Assembly (NCBI GenBank): GCA_036250225.1
Contig: JAPZLL010000038.1
Location: 62,001 to 126,000 of the forward strand
Direction: 5' to 3'
DNA: 64,000 nucleotides
Source: Cercophora sp. LCS_1
Lineage: Eukaryota; Ascomycota; Sordariomycetes; Sordariales; Lasiosphaeriaceae
This document shows, piece after piece, positions 1 through 12,651 of the stretch. Under the pieces are notes generated by a model. That model searched no databases. It saw only the letters and a list, made by a program, of their open reading frames with translations, and was not told the origin of the DNA. Position numbers and translations under genes: made by a program. Position 1 is the first letter of the stretch; each line of letters starts with the position of its first letter.

Positions 1-2261
1 GGCGAACTCGGCGTACTGGTCGTCGAGCTTGTTGCGGAGCTCGTAGATGTACGTCTCGAGCTCATTCTTCTTCTCTTCGGTGTCGGCAACCAGCTTATCT
101 TCCATAAACATAGCGGCCTCCTTCTCCGCAAGGGTGTTCTTGGCGGTCGTGTCGAGAGACTGTGTCGCGCTGACAATTGGCAGTTCGCCCTTACGAACCT
201 GCTTCTTGACCTTTCGGGTCTTGGGCTTGTCGTCTTTGGCGTCGGTTTCCATGGCCTTGTTTCCAGTGGTTAGCATATTTTCGTGACAGTCTTGTCCCAT
301 CTGCTCGGAAGGTGGATCCAGTACATCATCGGTGGTCTTGCGACGCTTCGACGCTCTATCTAAATCCTCCCCCTCGAACGCATGGAACGAAGAAAACTCT
401 GAAATAACGGTCTCATCTCCCATAAAAATACTCACATCAGCGTCCTTCTTATCGTCCTCCTTGATCTCCTCCTCCACTTCTTGATCCTCGACATAGTAGC
501 CGCTCTCGACGTTCAAGACGCCATTGATGTTAACGCGCGCCTTGAGCTTGCAGATCATGAAGTCCTCAGGGGCGCCGGTCGCGCTAACTCCCTTGACGGA
601 GAACCGGCCGATGAACGGGGAAACCTTGCCGGGGAGCGAATCGGGTTGGGCATATCTGGCCTCGAGGTGGAACGCTTGCTTGCGGTAGAAGGTGAGAATC
701 TTGGTGGACGGCAGCACATTGCCCCTGTTAAAGACAGTCAAGCTGGTGTCCTCATCGGGAATATCGGCATCCTTTTCCCAGCAGAACTCAATCGGATAGC
801 TGATCACGTCCTGAACGGCAAAGTCTCTGACCTTGAAGACAGGCGAGAGAATGGCGCAGCTGAAGGCGCAGCCACGGGCAACAGCCTCATCCTGGTTCAT
901 GGTAAAGGAGAGGGTCTTTCCAAAGAAAGACTGAATCCGCTCCTTGATCGCAGGGACACGACTGCCGCCACCGACAACCTCAACAACGTCGATATCCTCG
1001 ACCTTAAGCTTGGCCTCGGCCAGAGCTTGCTCGAGAACTACATTGACCTTGTTCAGAAGAGGCTCCACCATAGCCTCAAACTCTTGCCTGGTAACCATAG
1101 CCCGGACATCGATGTCGTTCATGAGCGACTCGATATTGAGAGGGGCCTGCTGATTGGCAGATAGAATCTTCTTGAGCTTCTCCGTGGCGGCGTGGACACG
1201 AGTCAGGGCCTTGGGGTTGCTATTGATGTCAATCTTGTACTTGCCGTGGAACTCCTTGGCCAGATGGTCAACAAGCGCCTTGTCGAAATTTCGGCCACCA
1301 AAGTGGCGGTCGAAAGCGGTGCTCTTGACTGACAGCTCGCCCTTCCTGAACTCAACAATGGAGCAGGTGTAGTTGCTGTAACCGACGTCGACAAAGGCCA
1401 CGCGACGGGGCTTCTCCTCAGCCGAGGGAAGATCCAGCTTGGTGATGCCATAACCGAGAGCGGCGGCAGTGTTATCGTTGATGAGGCGGAGCAGTTTGAG
1501 TCCGGCGATCTCAGAGGCGTCAATCAAGGCTCTCCGCTGGATATCGGTGAACCAAGCGGGGACGCTGATAACCACATCGGAAACTGGGAGCTTGATTTCG
1601 TTGGAAGTGATCTGCTTGATCTTGTTCAGGAACATTGCGACAAGCTGGGTCGCAGTGAACCGCTCCTTCTGGCCGAGGTACGTGACCTCAGCGCCGACCT
1701 GGCCATCGACATCCACCAAGGGAGCCGAGATGAACTGTTGCTCAATCTGGATATCGGGGTCGTTGAAGTTGCGGCCAATAAGTCGCTTGAGGCAGCTGAC
1801 GGTATTTTTGAGGTTGGAGATTTCTTGGGTCTTTGCGGCCTCACCAAGGTAGCGAGACTTGGGTCCGAAGCCAACGAGGGACCTGGATTCTCCTATTAGT
1901 CTAAATGTTGTTGCGCACGCAGCCTTAAGCGAATCTCGCCGGCGGAGCGTAGGATAAGGACAACAGTCGACACTTACGGGGTGGCCCGGTTGGAAACCTC
2001 GTTGGTGATCTATTCAGAAGCCAAACGTCAGCAAGCGCCCTGGGACAGAGGATGGCTGGTATTTCATCGACGGCGATTCCGACTCGACGTCAGAAGGCGG
2101 GGCAGGTCACCACATACCACATCGACACCTCGATTCCGGGCAACGGCAATGACCGTGTTAAGGGTTCCGAAGTCAACACCTGAGGAGCCAGGGAGTTAGC
2201 GGATGTTCCGGTATGCATGCTCGCAGCGGACAGAAAGTTTGCGCTTACCGACGACACTCAT
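1..2261 (-). CDS. hsp88: Hsp110/Hsp88-type chaperone and nucleotide exchange factor (3' end beyond window)
   Basis: Member of the Hsp110/Sse1 branch of Hsp70s, a cytosolic nucleotide exchange factor for Hsp70 that also holds unfolded proteins. Exons on the minus strand: 2261-2249, 2179-2118, 2009-1978, 1882-436, 255 to <1; the frame stays open to the window edge, so the C-terminus is missing. The protein starts MSVVGVDFGTLNT (phosphate-binding loop) and has NEVSNRATPSLVGFG, the phosphate-2 region VAFVDVGYSNYTCS and the adenosine motif VVGGGSRVPAIKE. It then carries a beta-sandwich domain with the long acidic insert typical of Hsp110 rather than Hsp70. Exon 1 is only 13 nt. The last intron (435-256) is 180 nt, lacks stops, is a multiple of three and ends in AAG, so unspliced RNA would still encode an in-frame protein. 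A heat-shock element lies about 340 bp upstream. Family assignment is firm; the last splice junction is less so. Confidence 0.93.
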
Positions 2262-3540
2262 GTTGGCGGGTTGTTGGACGGCACTTTATCGGGCTGTGTA
2301 AACAAGATGGCGTGCGCAGAGAATGTGGTTGAGGAGGGGCTCACCAGTAGAGAAGCGGCGGACGGAAAGTTGACGGGGAGGGAACGAAGCGTGTTGCCCA
2401 AGCACTGAGCGTCCGGGTAGGAAGAGTGAGTGGAGGAATGAAGCCAGAAAAGTCTTCAAAACTCGGATCTGGTTGGCAGCGAAAAAAATCAGACGTAAAC
2501 TTCGCCCGATACTTCGCACACAGCAATCCCGTTTGGAGGGGCACAAAGTTCCTCTATAACCCCGCCCCAGGTGGGGTGGCGCCAAGTGGTCTTCGAACCT
2601 GGGAGAAGTTTCTCGATTGGCCCGTGTTTTGACGACTGCCTTCGTCAGGCACCTTTGGACCACAAAAAAGGCACCAACAGCCTGGTCTGTTGGGTTGGGC
2701 TCTAGTGACCGTTTTGCAATCTTGTTTGCCTACAGCCTTCTCTAACAGCCGTTTTCAGCAGTCAACCCATGCGTCTTCTTCCTCTTCTCCAGTCTTGCGG
2801 CACCAGGGATCCGATTCTACTTCTCGCAGGGGCAGTGACAAAGGGTATCTCGAGCCGAGTCAACAACGGACCGTACCCTACAATGCCAGAATGTCAGGGG
2901 TGGGGTGGTGAAGTGTAACCACCCCGGCCGCTACTCTGTGTATCACCTTGTGGCGGGGTCCTCAGATTCACCGCCGCCAACTCCCAATCCCACCGCTTCC
3001 CTTCCTTCTGACATAACACCATTGACTGCCAAGGCATCCCAAGCCATCTAGACTCCAACAATTATTAACACACAAACGTTCCGTGCAACCCATGTGAGAA
3101 ACCAGTCACTAGGGTAGAACACGTTATTTCTGGAGTTGAGTCAGGAATGACCAAGGTCAAACTTGTGCCCGTAGGCCATCCTTGCTTGAAGCAAGCCATT
3201 CATAATACTTCTCTACTAGTCTGGCATGGATGTAAAATACCTTCGCTTCGCCCAAAGACTTCCATTCTTGAGACGCTCGTGTATTTACAGATATAGTATG
3301 ACAGTGTGTGCTCCCCCATCATGCCATCTGCGGTCCGTTGTCTTGGCATATCGTAATTGAAAAGGGGTATTAGGTGAACAATGACTTAGCTCAGCGAAGT
3401 CATCCCCGTTCTTGGATTTCGGACGGTACTCGGCAAGTGTGTCATCCACGGGCAAGCAGCCTGTTTGTGTCCATATCGATGTTTTCAGCGTTTTCTAGCC
3501 TGTTCGTCCTGTAACCAGCCCGCCTGCTCGCTGCCCTCAA
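2262..3540. other. Intergenic: hsp88 promoter and chitin synthase 3' flank
   Basis: No coding region is supported. The part next to hsp88 should hold its promoter, including the heat-shock element at 2605-2617. The part next to 3541 should hold the 3'UTR of the chitin synthase gene. Short open frames here lack family features and plausible codon use. Confidence 0.6.
2605..2617. promoter_or_regulatory. Candidate heat-shock element upstream of hsp88
   Basis: The sequence GAAGTTTCTCGAT reads as three alternating 5-bp HSF units (GAAnnTTCnnGAA) with one mismatch in the last unit. It lies about 340 bp upstream of the hsp88 start codon, and a TTCGAA palindrome sits about 10 bp away. HSF control is known for Hsp110 genes; occupancy here is inferred. 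Confidence 0.5.
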
Positions 3541-6138
3541 CTATCGGTTGCTCGGCTTTGGCCTCTGATTTTGACTTTCAGGGTCCATGAGATCATCTCC
3601 CAGCTCGCTTCCAGTGTCATCCATTGTCGGCGTCCGCATGAAACTGGCTCGTGCGAGAGGGCTTCTCCCGGCTCGGCCTGCGCTGGCTGGCGGCATCAAA
3701 GGCGGTCGGTTGACCGTGCTCGGGTCCGAGGAGCTCCCGTACGTGTGTTGCTCTTGGGAGGAGACCCGGGACCTCACACTGTCGCTGCTGGCAACTCTCC
3801 GATGTGTTGGTCGGCTGGACGATCCCTCTGGTACATCTAGAAATCCTTCCCTCCGAAGTTCAGACTCTGAAAACTCGTAGACCTGTCCAGGGGGCGGCCC
3901 CCGACGGACGCCCGAGCTATTAATAAACTGGCTGACTTGGGTGGCGTGTGCAAGTTCATATTTGCGCCTGTCTTCGTCTCCCATGATGCTTTCAACCCTC
4001 CGCGGCATGTATACCCCAGTTTGTCCAGATGTCGTGCTGTCGAACGAATCCCGATGCGGTGGTTGTCTCTTTCCTGAGTTTTGTGTCGAGCCCCCCAACA
4101 TGTTGACACTCGCCATCGAGTCATCTGCATGCAAGTACCACCCACTCGGAGTCCTCTCTGGAGCGGCAAACTTGCCGACGATTTTGTCCGGAGGAAGGAG
4201 AAGGCTTTTTGACCGGGATAATCCTCCGTCCCTGTCCCCTTCATCTTTGCTCGCAAGTTCTTTTCGCTCCTTTGCCGCGGGTATAAACGACTCGGGAACA
4301 ATATTAAGGTCATCTCCGGTCTTCTCGGCCTGTTCGATTGCCTCCTGAGCAGTCGTGTTGGAATCCGCCGCCGCCGCGTCCGCCCGCGGGCCACCCCAAG
4401 TTCGCTGACCGGCCGTAAAGATACCGTAAACCATGTAGTACCAGTTGAGGAACGGGTTAAGAACAAACATCATGGGGTAGAGCCACATCTTAAATCGCTT
4501 CAGCTTGGCGCCAAAATATATCATCATCAACCAGTTCAAGCCAAGCGAGATGGCGATAAACCCAACGGGAAGGTCATCGACCCTTTTGGTGGTGGTAACG
4601 AGCGCCAAAAGCATGATGAAGAAGAGGAGGGCTGTTGTGCGGATCGTATTCTGCATGAATCGGACGACGATAAGAATCGGGTACCGCTTCCATAGGCGCC
4701 AGTCCGTCAACATGCAAACCTCGTTGGTGATGAAGCCAAGAAACCATCGGCGCCGCTGCTTGATAAGCGAACGAATTGTCTGGACAGCCTCCGTCTTGCA
4801 GAACGCAGACGTGCACATCTGGATCTGATATCGCTTCTTAGCGCCTATCATGAATAGATGGGTAAGCCATCGGTCCTCTCCCAAGTGGCTTTTGGCGAAG
4901 TCGAAGAGATCTTCACACTGCTCTGCCTTGTCGGCAAAGTAGTATTTGGCCATCCGCCGGAATGCAGAGAAGCGTAGCATGGTGAGGGCCCCTGGCAAAC
5001 AGGTGACAGCTCCACAGCCCGATTCGACTGTCCGTTCGAAAAGCTGCCCGTGCACATATTCCATGTCTTGCAAAAGCGTTATGAGGCTGTGCTTTCGAGT
5101 AGTTGATGTAATGACACCTGTCATCGCCAACATGTCTCTTCGGTTTCCGGGGCTAAGCTCCATGTCGAAGACAAAGTTCTGCAAGCACACCCTATCCAGA
5201 ATGCAGTCCGAGTCGATGAAGAGGATGAAGAGATTGTCGTTTCTTTTGAGGTACTCGTGATAGACTTTGTCAATGAGTTTGAACGTCATTTTTTGACAAT
5301 GTCTCTTTCCACCGTGGACGAAACGCGAGACAGTGATCCGAGCCCCCTTGTACGCCACGTCGATACTTTTCGGATACGATTCGAGAGTAAGGGGTACACC
5401 GAGTTTTTCGATGGTGTTGAGATAGAGTTCGTCTTCTTGGTCGCCATCGAAGGAGAGGAAGACGTGGATGCATGAAGGTGGGTAATCACAGTCGACCACC
5501 GAGTTGACTGCGGTGACCAATATTTCAGGTTCTTCTCTGTAGCAGGGCATGACTATCACAACCTTTGGCGCCGATACTTCGTCAAGGATTTGCTTGATAC
5601 GCTTCGTCCTCCCGAGTTGATGAGTGACAATTTGGTAGACACAGAAGAGCCAAGGGACCGTTAAGAGACCTGCGAAGCTGTAGAAGGCGAACCATTGAAG
5701 GAAGTTGACCATGGCCTGAGGCCAGATCCGAGTCACCTGGCTGGGAAGAGGGAGGGTGACAAGCATAATCGGCAGGAAGATGCACCTGAAAAGCACGTTA
5801 GCACCCGATTCCCACATTACCACACAGCGGTAGCAATGTGCCAGACGCTCGGGGAATCGAACCTAAGAAGGAGAAACGCCGTCCCCACAATGAAGGCGAG
5901 AACTCGAACTGTCCAATGCTCGGCCTTTATGAATACCTTCCACAGACAGTACATGAACGCAGCAATCCACAAAAACCACTCGAGGAATGCCGCCAGCATT
6001 ACAACTCCAATAATAGCGGTATAGACAATCTGGTGTTTGACTTGTTAGGGTGTCATCTCACGGCTGGCCGCTGGCTCTGCGAACAATGCGGTGACATACC
6101 TCATTCACCGGCCATTTTTCTAGTATATCTTCGGCCAT
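3541..6138 (-). CDS. Chitin synthase, division 2 type without myosin motor (class VI/VII, numbering varies)
   Basis: Processive GT2 enzyme polymerising UDP-GlcNAc into chitin at the plasma membrane. Exons: 6138-6100, 6029-5863, 5785-3541; 816 aa. Start chosen at 6138 because the spliced N-terminus (MAEDILEKWPVNE then IVYTAIIGVV) leads into membrane helices and then the conserved FLLLR|CIFLP junction. Visible catalytic features: MPCYREEPE near residue 150, DGDQEDE, the DSDC metal motif near 260, CLPGALTMLR, EDRWL near 373 and the QRRRW processivity motif near 413, followed by membrane helices. After about residue 530 comes a long Ser/Pro/Arg-rich cytosolic tail with no known domain. The second intron uses an unusual GTTCGA donor with GCTAACG branch and TTTTCAG acceptor; a 35-40 nt alternative would be too short. 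No myosin motor or cyt b5 domain is present. Class numbers VI and VII are used inconsistently for this type. Confidence 0.93.
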
Positions 6139-8743
6139 CTTGAGCTTGAGGAGGCAACCCTTTGGGGCTCAAGCTTCGCAAAATGCCCAGACGGCGACAC
6201 AATGGCGCAAGAAGAAGAAAACCGGAGCCGATCGCCTAGCAAGATGCCAAGAGAGGTTTCCCGTCGTTGACGGAAAGATGCATCAAGCGAGAAGCCCCAG
6301 AGCGGTTGCTTGCAGGCCAGCTGCCGTCAACAGAGCACGAATGTCTTGATTGCTGCGGTCGTCCTTGTTTTCGATGAGCGAGAGAAGTAGGAGCAGCATG
6401 GCCTTTATTCAGGAGATGATGGCGACGCTCCGCCCCTGGCGCCGCTAGGAAACTACCATGCGTTGTCGAGCTTTTCAGGTAGTTGAGGATGGGAGGCGGG
6501 GACAGAACAGGCGAACCGGGGAAGACAAGGTTCTGACTTCGACTCCAAAGACGATTTACTTCCTGAATTAGGGCCCCGAAGCAACTAGCCAGTCAAATGA
6601 GCCTTCTTGTGGGTTGGGCAGACGGCAATGGTCCGGCGGGAGGTATAATATCTCCAAATGAAGTCTTTTAGCCGGGGCCACGTCTTTTGAGCTCACGGGG
6701 CCCAAGGGGAAATACTCACCAAATATGCGGGCGACTCGAAACCGTCTGGAAGGAAAAAAAAAAAGTACAAAATCGAGGAAGAAGGGAATAAAACTTGCAA
6801 AGAAGACAACGCTGACTTGAGAGGGAGACACTGCAGCAGAGTCGATTACGTTGTGTGACTAACTCTCCAGTGGGGAGGATGCAAACAACAAACTTCAAGA
6901 GAAGAAAGAACTGTGCCTCCTGCAAATACCCAGAGACTAGTGCAAGATCTGCACCCTTAAGGCAGTGCAAGCCCTCACAGATATTAGAGAGACGGATTCT
7001 AATGGTGCAACCTGAGGGCAGGTTGAATGGGCCCTGGACCGGGGATCCACTGGTGTTGGTTTAGGAAAACACGGAAATCTGATGAACCGCTTGCCACCAA
7101 ACGGATAGCTAAGCTGAAACCATTAATTAGATGGAAGGAAAGGATGACGATGAAGCGAGCGTGTGAATGCTGTCTGTTTGCCCAAAAACGACCAAGAGAA
7201 AGGGGGACGAGGAAAAATGACCCGCACCAGACGGCTGCCATTCGACTGTGTTCACTTTGGGAAACACACCTTCCCAAAATGCAACGCAGAAGCAACAAGA
7301 TGAGCAAACGGCAGAGACAAGGGTTACGCAGGCAAGTGCGACTTTTCAGGCGCTGTTCGTCCTTTCGTAAAGAGGGGACGAGGGGACGAGGGATCCCGGT
7401 CGAAAGCCGCATGCTTCCACGTCAACAACAAAGGCCAGAAAATATTGCTCTTTTTTTTTTTTTTTTCGTAGGCTCATGATACAAGGCGCATTCGACGCAG
7501 GATGGGTGCGGCTTTTTGTGTTGTGTTATATATGGCAGGGGAAACCCGTAATGGAGATGGTGAAATTTCTGAGCTAGCCGCTTCTTCCCCAGGTCGCCGA
7601 GGAAATCCAAGCAAGCCACAAGGCTTGTCAGTCGCAAAAATTGACCCAAGTCGCTGTAAACGAAACTTGGCGAGCGGGTGATCATCGCAGGATGCCAAGC
7701 CAACCATGTCGAGCACCTAGGTCTGAGCGAGCTACTTCTTGCCAAACGGCGAGTCCAGTAACGTTTATGCCAAGGACCTGATCAATGAACACCACCCAAG
7801 TGGGATTATGTTCCACCGGGAGAAGAAGGCGCCATTCCCTGAATGAACCCTCGGCGATGAGCATCCGGCCCGTTCCTACAGCACCAACATCCACATAAAC
7901 TGACATCCGTACCCTGCGTCATCAGTGGGACTTTAATATTTAGTTAGAGCGACAGTGGGTTTCTTCACGAGCCATAGATCAAGCGCAAGCAAGCTTTTAC
8001 GGCGTAGCTATCCGAACCTCACTCTCGGTTCCCGGCTGTTTGCTCACCCAAATCCCCATGTCGCTTTTATTTGGTTCCAGCGCACCGCACCCGATTGATC
8101 ACAAACGTGGCAAGTATCGAGGTGAATGAGTGACTGCACCTGTCTCTGATCGCTACGAATTTCTAGTGTGCCTCCTCTCTCACGCTGGGCCTCGAAATCG
8201 GCCAAAATCAAATGCGATGCCTGCCAACCCTCATGGATAGTCGAGCCTCACCAAAACTGAGCATCCTTAGGCGGCGGATCCGCCCCGGCTAGCGATCTGC
8301 TGCGGAGTATGTCCGGCCGTTACTCGCTTGCGCTTACGCATCCGTCTTCGCACGTTCATCTCCCTCCCATCTCACAGCAAACGAATGCCTCGTTTCACCC
8401 AGCTGTAAGTTTCCCGCCAGCAGGGACGGAAAGACTTCAGGCCGCGTGGCTAGAACACAGTGCCTGCCACTTCGACGACCTTCGTCCGTAGCCAGATGCG
8501 CCGTTGAGCAGCATAAAGGCCTATTTAGCGGCGCAGGTAGGTTAGGTTGGCCGTGTGAGCCAGCCGTGAAGCCCAGGAAGTGGTGAGACTATGGTGCCAT
8601 CAAACGCTTACCACGAGTCCTCAGGAGGTAGGCGTGGTGGATTATTTTGCTCTGCTTGTCGCTGATCAGGTCCTACAATATGCGCCCCAAGGCGGTCTTG
8701 TCAGCTCATCCGGCTCGTAAATTTCATAACATCTCCTGACATC
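6139..8743. other. Intergenic 2.6 kb: chitin synthase promoter and UPF2 3' flank
   Basis: No gene is supported on either strand. The longest open frame (about 7027-7479, plus) translates to an Arg/Lys-rich sequence with no family resemblance and ends in a poly-T tract at about 7450-7466. A poly-A tract lies near 6752-6763. A short AGGTAGGTTAGGTT element is at 8535-8548. The proximal part should carry the chitin synthase promoter and 5'UTR. Confidence 0.5.
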
Positions 8744-11700
8744 TCAAGCGGTTTTCTTCCAAAGGTTTCTCTTTCGGACGCCAACTCGGGAAGGAGCTGG
8801 GACCTTGTTGCCCCGTTCTAGCCTTCCTAGGATTGCCTTGGGGAAGTTCTCATCTGTCGCCTTGCGACGTGTCTCCAAGCTTTGGAGATGCGAGAGAGCC
8901 GCGCCGGAGTCTGGGAGGGGGTTGGGCTTTTGAGATTGGTCATACCAGTCAACGTCACTTAATTGAAGCTTGCGAACGCGTTGGCCGCCACGTTCCTTCA
9001 CGGACCTGTTATCGGCTCGATTATGATGGTATGAAGACGATTTTTCGTTGCCTAGAGAGTTGGTATGAATATTGGTGTTTGGTGAAAGGATTGCAAGGTG
9101 AGCTTCACCATCTTGGTCTTCATTGTTCTCGCGAAGGTCGTAGTTGAGCACGAGATTTTTGATGCGCTGTTGCTCCTCCTTTTCTGCCTGCTGCTGATTT
9201 CTCATCGCAATGGCGAATTGAGAATCGGACGGCAACGCAACGGTTCGGGTCTAGGAAGGGTTAATAGTCCATACGCAACCAAGAATGGCTGCACGTACCT
9301 GCTGGCGGTTCCCTTTCTTGGTCAGGAGGGAGAACGCCATTGTCCCAGCTGTGCCTTCAGCTGCTGCTCCCTCACCAGGCTCATTGTTGTTGGCCTCGCG
9401 TGCTTTCGATCGAACGGGGAGAGGGAGGTCAAATTGCTGTTTGCGCTCGGATTTGCGGGATTCTAAGCTTTCAGCCATCATCTTTGCATACTCACGCTCG
9501 AACTCGGCCTCGTCTTCGGGATCGATCTCCTCTTCCTGTCTTGTGACGACAATTTGTGCTTCTTCGTATTCGTTGTCCGAGTAAGAGTGGTTCTGCTCCA
9601 GGTCCTGTTCAACACGGCCTCGGTTGGTGTCTGTTACTACGGCAAGTAATGGAGCAGGCGCGCATACCTCTGCCTCTACGTCTTCTGAATTGTCATCATC
9701 GTCATCGTCATCTTGATCGCCAAGCTGGAGGTCATCGGCATTCTCGTCATCTGATGAAACGCCGCTAGTTCGATCATCGTGTTCCGTTGCCTGTTCAGCA
9801 GTTTTGTCGAGTCCGGAGCTCTTCTGGTCCGCCGTGACGGCCAGTTGGAAGACCTTGGAGGCCTCTTCTAGGTTCGAAGCGAGCTTCCACTGGGGTCGGG
9901 TGAGGGCGAAGATGTCCTGCACAAGAAACTCGATATCCATCGGCAAGGGATTTTTGGTGTAAATATAGTACTGGAAGAATGAAAGGAAGAAGTCCAGTTT
10001 CTTTCCAGCGGCACCCTTGTTGAAGTACATGCCGCAAGTTTCAAGGAGTGTCGATATCAGTCGGATGCGGAAGTAATCATCAGGCATATCGAACGGGTTG
10101 CTGCGACCGGGGACTGGCGGTCCTCCGTGGCCAAATGTCATGATTCTGTACATGACATCGAAGATGACGGGGTGCTCAAGCATCCTGTAGTTATAGAGCT
10201 CACCAAGATACTTGACCTCAGCAACACGGCGTTGGTTGAACTTGAAGTCGTTTTGCTCCAGGCCCCAGCACATGGACTCGACCACATGGTCAATAACACC
10301 AATGACAAAGTCGGCATGGTATCGGTAAAGGGCACTCAGCACAATTGCAAGAACATGGATGTTACCATATTTTACCTTGCCCGGCTTGGAGAAAACCTTA
10401 TGGAGGATCCCCACCACCTCTTTCTCCTCCCAGTGTAGTTTGCGGATCTGTTTGAGTATTTTGCTGTAGTTCCGCTTAGTGAGATCGGTGTAGATCAACT
10501 TTCGAATGAAGAGCTCCATTGGCGTCCGTTCCTTCTGTTGAATGGCAGGTCGTTGAGGTGGGTCAACATAATAGACGGCGTTCTCTATTAGCATCTTTTC
10601 TGCCTGTCCTATGTGTTGCACGGACTTCTTGCGTTGAAGCGTTTCCAAGAATGACGCCATGCGCGGCGAGGTTTCGGGGTTGCGGAGCAAATAGCGACCA
10701 CAGTTCTCCAGGAGGTTGCAGATGATCTCAATATTCACCCGGGAGAAGTCGTCCAGACTGACTTTCAAGCAGTGAAAGACAACATGTTCAGGCACTATCC
10801 CGAACTTGGTCAACTCAGCAAGGTACCGGATATTGCCCAGTCTTACTTGGCCGAGAAATTCTTTGTCCTTCCGTCGCTGAAGACTTCGAAACTCGGCATC
10901 AAGGTACTCAACGAGCCCTTTCGGGATATCAGGCATATACTTCCCCAATGTCGCAACGAGCCTCGACCAGCTAGGAAGCAGGTCTCCGCGACCCTTGGGA
11001 ACGTCGGTCAATGCCCTAATCAGCCGGTTCCGCGATGCTTTGGAGTTCAAGAAGCAGAAATCGATAGCCATCTGGTCGATAACGTCTTTGCTTGTCAGAT
11101 CGGGGAGACGAAGAAGTAGGGCGTCGACTTGGGCCCCAATGGTCTTGTTCGCAATCGCTGTCGACTGGTCGTCGGCAGCATTGTCGCTTGCCTTTGCTTC
11201 TGCGGCTTCAGGGTCTAATTTCTTGCCGACCGGTTCGTCCGCGTCGGCCTTCTTCTTCTTGACCTCCTCAAGAAGAATTCCAGGGACCTTGCCTTTGAGA
11301 TCCACCAAGTTTTCGTAGAAGCGACGTTCTTCTTCATCCTCCCAAATCCCAGCGCCATCTCCCTGGCCGCGGAGATACTCACCAGCCTTGACAAGGCCAA
11401 TTGAGCCGTTCGCTGACGCAGAAGGATCTTCAGTGTCTTTAAGGTCTGGCATCTCGGTCCCGAGGATGTCGGCGAGAACTTGGGCATTGGCGACGAGACG
11501 CTCTTGGGCCTTGACCTGCTTCTCGAAATTTGACTGGCGGTCCTCGAACACCTCCCCAGACTTGACATAGGCCTCGGCATTCTTGCGAGACTGGTTGTAG
11601 ATTGCCTTTTGATCCCGAACAAGGTGAATCTTAACGTCTTCGAAATAACGCTTTAATATGTTCTTAAAGCGTTCCTGGAGCTCCGGAGAAGTAAACGGTG

Positions 11701-12651
11701 GGTCATCTGGCGCTGTGGAGCCTCCATCCTCACTATGATCCTCCGATTCGTTGGTCGCCTTGGTGACTCCGTCTTCCTCGACAGTTTTCCGCCCTTCGGA
11801 GCCCGCAGTCCGAACACCCAAGACATCCCAGCTGAAGGTCTTGACGAAAACCACGAGAAGCGGGAGGTTTGCATGTTCCCGGTCGTGACCAAGGAGGTCT
11901 TTTAGCACCTCCAAAGGGAAGGGTTCAGCACCGCCGCCCTTGTTCGAAGCCCGGGGTTTTGCGTCATTGGCTCTTCCGGCAGCGCCTTTGGTAGTATCGT
12001 CGGGTCGCGAGACATCGTCCAGAGTGCGCAAAACTCCAACAAGCCACAATTCAGTGACGACCCGGAGAAGAACACGCTGCCGTACCAGGCGGTCCTTTTC
12101 CTCCTTTTCCCGCGCCTCGGCTGTCAGAGTTTTGAGGTACGCCTTGTCCGGGGTCGCCATAGACTTGCCGAGAAGCCATCCTAGGTACTCTGTGAACTCG
12201 GTAGGCCCAAATCGTTGATGCAATGCGCTCACAATTTCGACGCCTGCCTCGATCTCGCCGGGTGACTTGAGTCTGCAAAGGCCTTCATGACAGGCCGATA
12301 TGATCTCCGAGAGGTATTTAGACAAGCTGACGGTCTTGATCTCCTGAAGGAATGTGTTGAGTGTCGCAGCTGAGATGGCAGTTCGCAAGCGCTTGATGAA
12401 GGCAGTGTTCTTCTTGAGGGTTGAGTCGAGTGACTTCGTGACAGGAAACAGGTCTGCGATTGTAGACAGAAGGTTAGGTGGGTGTTGCAACTCGTCAAGG
12501 GATGTGTGCAGCCTGCATACTATTCTCGCCATCCCAAGCTCTCTGGTTAAGATCACGAAGCTCGCCTGGGAAAGCACAAAATCTGTCAGACAAAAGATTG
12601 ACACGAATATGGGGGAGTGAGGGAGTACTTACGCCGCCTTGCGCGATCCAT
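8744..12651 (-). CDS. upf2: Nonsense-mediated mRNA decay factor UPF2/NMD2
   Basis: Scaffold of the NMD surveillance complex, joining UPF1 to UPF3 on mRNPs in the cytoplasm. Exons: 12651-12633, 12565-12521, 12453-9299, 9250-8744; 1241 aa. The protein begins MDRARRRELRDLNQRAWDG, typical of the family, then KSLDSTLKKNTAFIKRLR opening the first MIF4G domain. Two more MIF4G regions follow (roughly residues 470-650 and 660-890), then a long Asp/Glu-rich block around 950-1000. The C-terminal UPF1-binding part carries LLTKKGNRQQ, a splice junction, then TRTVALPSDS and QQAEKEEQQRIKNLVLNYDLR-like residues. The last intron is 48 nt with an in-frame stop if retained. The long exon opens upstream at a GTG, so the true start comes from the 19-nt first exon. 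Divergent from nitrate reductase with 2.2 kb between. Confidence 0.93.

Noticed and set aside
481..1164. 227-codon plus-strand open frame
   Set aside because: Opposite-strand shadow of hsp88; its reverse complement encodes conserved Hsp70-fold motifs.
5852..5862. Perfect Pol III B-box-like GGTTCGATTCC on the minus strand
   Set aside because: It falls in the chitin synthase intron, with no A box or cloverleaf around it, so it is taken as chance.
7027..7479. 150-codon plus-strand open frame in intergenic DNA
   Set aside because: Arg/Lys-rich random-looking composition, ends in a poly-T tract, no conserved motif or splice structure.
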